This document shows positions 63,030-64,000 of a stretch of DNA of 64,000 nt, piece after piece; position 1 is the stretch's first letter, and each line of letters starts with the position of its first letter. Under the pieces are notes generated by a model. The model saw only the letters and a program-made list of their open reading frames with translations, was not told where the DNA came from and ran no database searches. The stretch is taken from assembly GCA_949317995.1 (NCBI GenBank), contig OX439049.1, positions 11,780,395 to 11,844,394 on the forward strand. The letters run 5' to 3'. Both the position numbers and the translations under genes were made by a program. Origin of the DNA: Acholoe squamosa (taxonomy: Eukaryota > Annelida > Polychaeta > Phyllodocida > Polynoidae).

Positions 63030-63559
63030 GTAAGAAAATGCTACACCAATTTGTTTCTATTTCAACTTAACCCATTAAGAACTGGCTGAAAGAGCCTTTT
63101 GGTAGGCTAGAGACCTAAATTTTGAGCAGAATATTTACCAGGGGCGAGACCTTGCTAACCAGCATACAGTCCCCATAACTTTGATCTTATTTTTGACATG
63201 ATTCTATCGTCTGTATCACTCTAGACTCCTCAAATTTGAATTCCTCTTCCCTGAAATAGGTCTAAAAAATCATCAGACCAATAATAGCAGGTCAATTAAA
63301 TCTATCTCACAATTCCAAACATGGCTACCGTATCAATATAGTAATGCCAATTATACTCAACATCAGGCCCTGCATAGTGTTGAGAATACTCAACATCAGG
63401 CCCTGCATGGATGTTAAGGATTCTCAACTTCAGGCCTCATTAGGTTAAGTTAAACAAATAGATTTTGTCGCATATCCCTTGTCTTCATATGAAACAACTA
63501 TATTCCCACTATAGAGAGCCTACTTTGAACTAAATCTTTCTTTTGTCTTTTGATTCCAG

Positions 63560-63829
63560 ATTGAAATACACTAAGCCAACAACTGCACGTCCTTCTTCTC
63601 CTGCTATACACTCTACGTCTAAACCAGGCTTAAATACGGCTATATCTACCACTACACGTCCTGCTACTACAGCTACTCATTCTATGCCTAAGCCGAGCTC
63701 AAACACTGCAACATCAACCTCTACACATCTTTCTTCTATTGCTACGCCTAAATCAAGCCTTCCTACATCAAATTATCCTTCAATGGCTACAAAACCTTAC
63801 TCTACTTTCGGCCCTACTTCTTTTCCAAG
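63560..63829 (+). CDS. Same gene, exon 2, mucin-like Thr/Ser/Pro repeat
   Basis: Acceptor TTGATTCCAG, phase 2 on both sides. The 270-nt exon encodes about three imperfect ~24-residue Thr/Ser/Pro-rich repeats (TTARPSSPAIHSTSKPGLN, TTRPATTATHSMPKPSSN), a likely O-glycosylated stalk. The donor is GTAAGT, so more exons follow outside the window. Confidence 0.6.
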
Positions 63830-64000
63830 GTAAGTTTAAAGGCTGATGTAAAAAAACCACACTATTACCATGTTCAGACCTCTGACACCAAAGGACATAA
63901 ACCTTTCTTAAATCAGCAGGTAACATAGAGCTCAAAAACAAAAACCAAGAAAATACAATATAATATCTGGTTCAAACAATTCCCAAACTTAACATAAAGT

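Overview
The window looks like a repeat-rich marine invertebrate chromosome carrying an integrated virus-like element. Spliced genes, a complete organic-anion-transporter gene, two large tandem-repeat arrays and many small inverted-repeat transposons (MITEs) show a metazoan host. The repeat style is compatible with a lancelet or similar animal, but nothing in the sequence fixes the species.

Layout. (1) 1-2.7 kb: mostly unannotatable, with one orphan coding exon (605-802, minus). (2) 2.98-7.79 kb: a minisatellite of a ~41-bp unit. (3) 7.8-16.3 kb: host intergenic DNA packed with MITEs, simple repeats and foldback elements. (4) 16.37-34.90 kb, minus strand: a 13-exon SLCO/OATP transporter gene that I could join in phase from ATG to stop (702 codons), including its Kazal-type exon. 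Exon 1 lies in a small promoter-like block (CRE, NRF1-like and YY1-like sites) with a 49-bp satellite on both sides (34.16-34.61 and 35.05-36.91 kb). (5) 36.91-60.7 kb: an AT-rich Maverick/Polinton (adintovirus-like) element with 23 genes, all on the minus strand. (6) 60.7-62.7 kb: no ORFs, but three exon-like blocks with good splice sites on the element's coding strand, a host MITE and a tRNA-like sequence. (7) 62.74 kb to the end, plus strand: the first two exons of a secreted mucin-like gene.

The element. In transcription order (right to left) it carries two unknown proteins (217 and 385 aa), a Ser/Pro-rich C2H2 protein, two BTB-plus-RING-like paralogues, a putative minor capsid protein, a protein-primed-type family B DNA polymerase, a PC4-like ssDNA-binding protein, a CxxC zinc protein, a retrovirus-type integrase, a packaging ATPase, a basic core-like protein, a conserved unknown, a pX-like protein, the major capsid protein, an adenain-type protease, a small membrane protein, two coiled-coil proteins, a DUF5662-like hydrolase, a tandem death-domain protein and two dUTPase-family proteins. 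Replication, integration, packaging, capsid and maturation functions are all present as open frames, so the copy looks young or under selection. Death-domain and BTB-RING proteins are likely host-interaction genes; the dUTPase would protect replication. I could not find terminal inverted repeats, so the right boundary is unresolved.

The most interesting non-coding signals are: a TGAGATAA-type motif that sits upstream of most first cistrons and is missing before most tightly spaced second cistrons; three possible spliced leader exons upstream of the first element gene; a pair of 41-nt hairpins with compensatory changes between integrase and zinc-protein genes; and iteron-like arrays sharing GACCTCT at the left end and at 53.8-54.4 kb.

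Where a predicted reading frame began with a non-ATG codon, I moved the start to the first plausible ATG.
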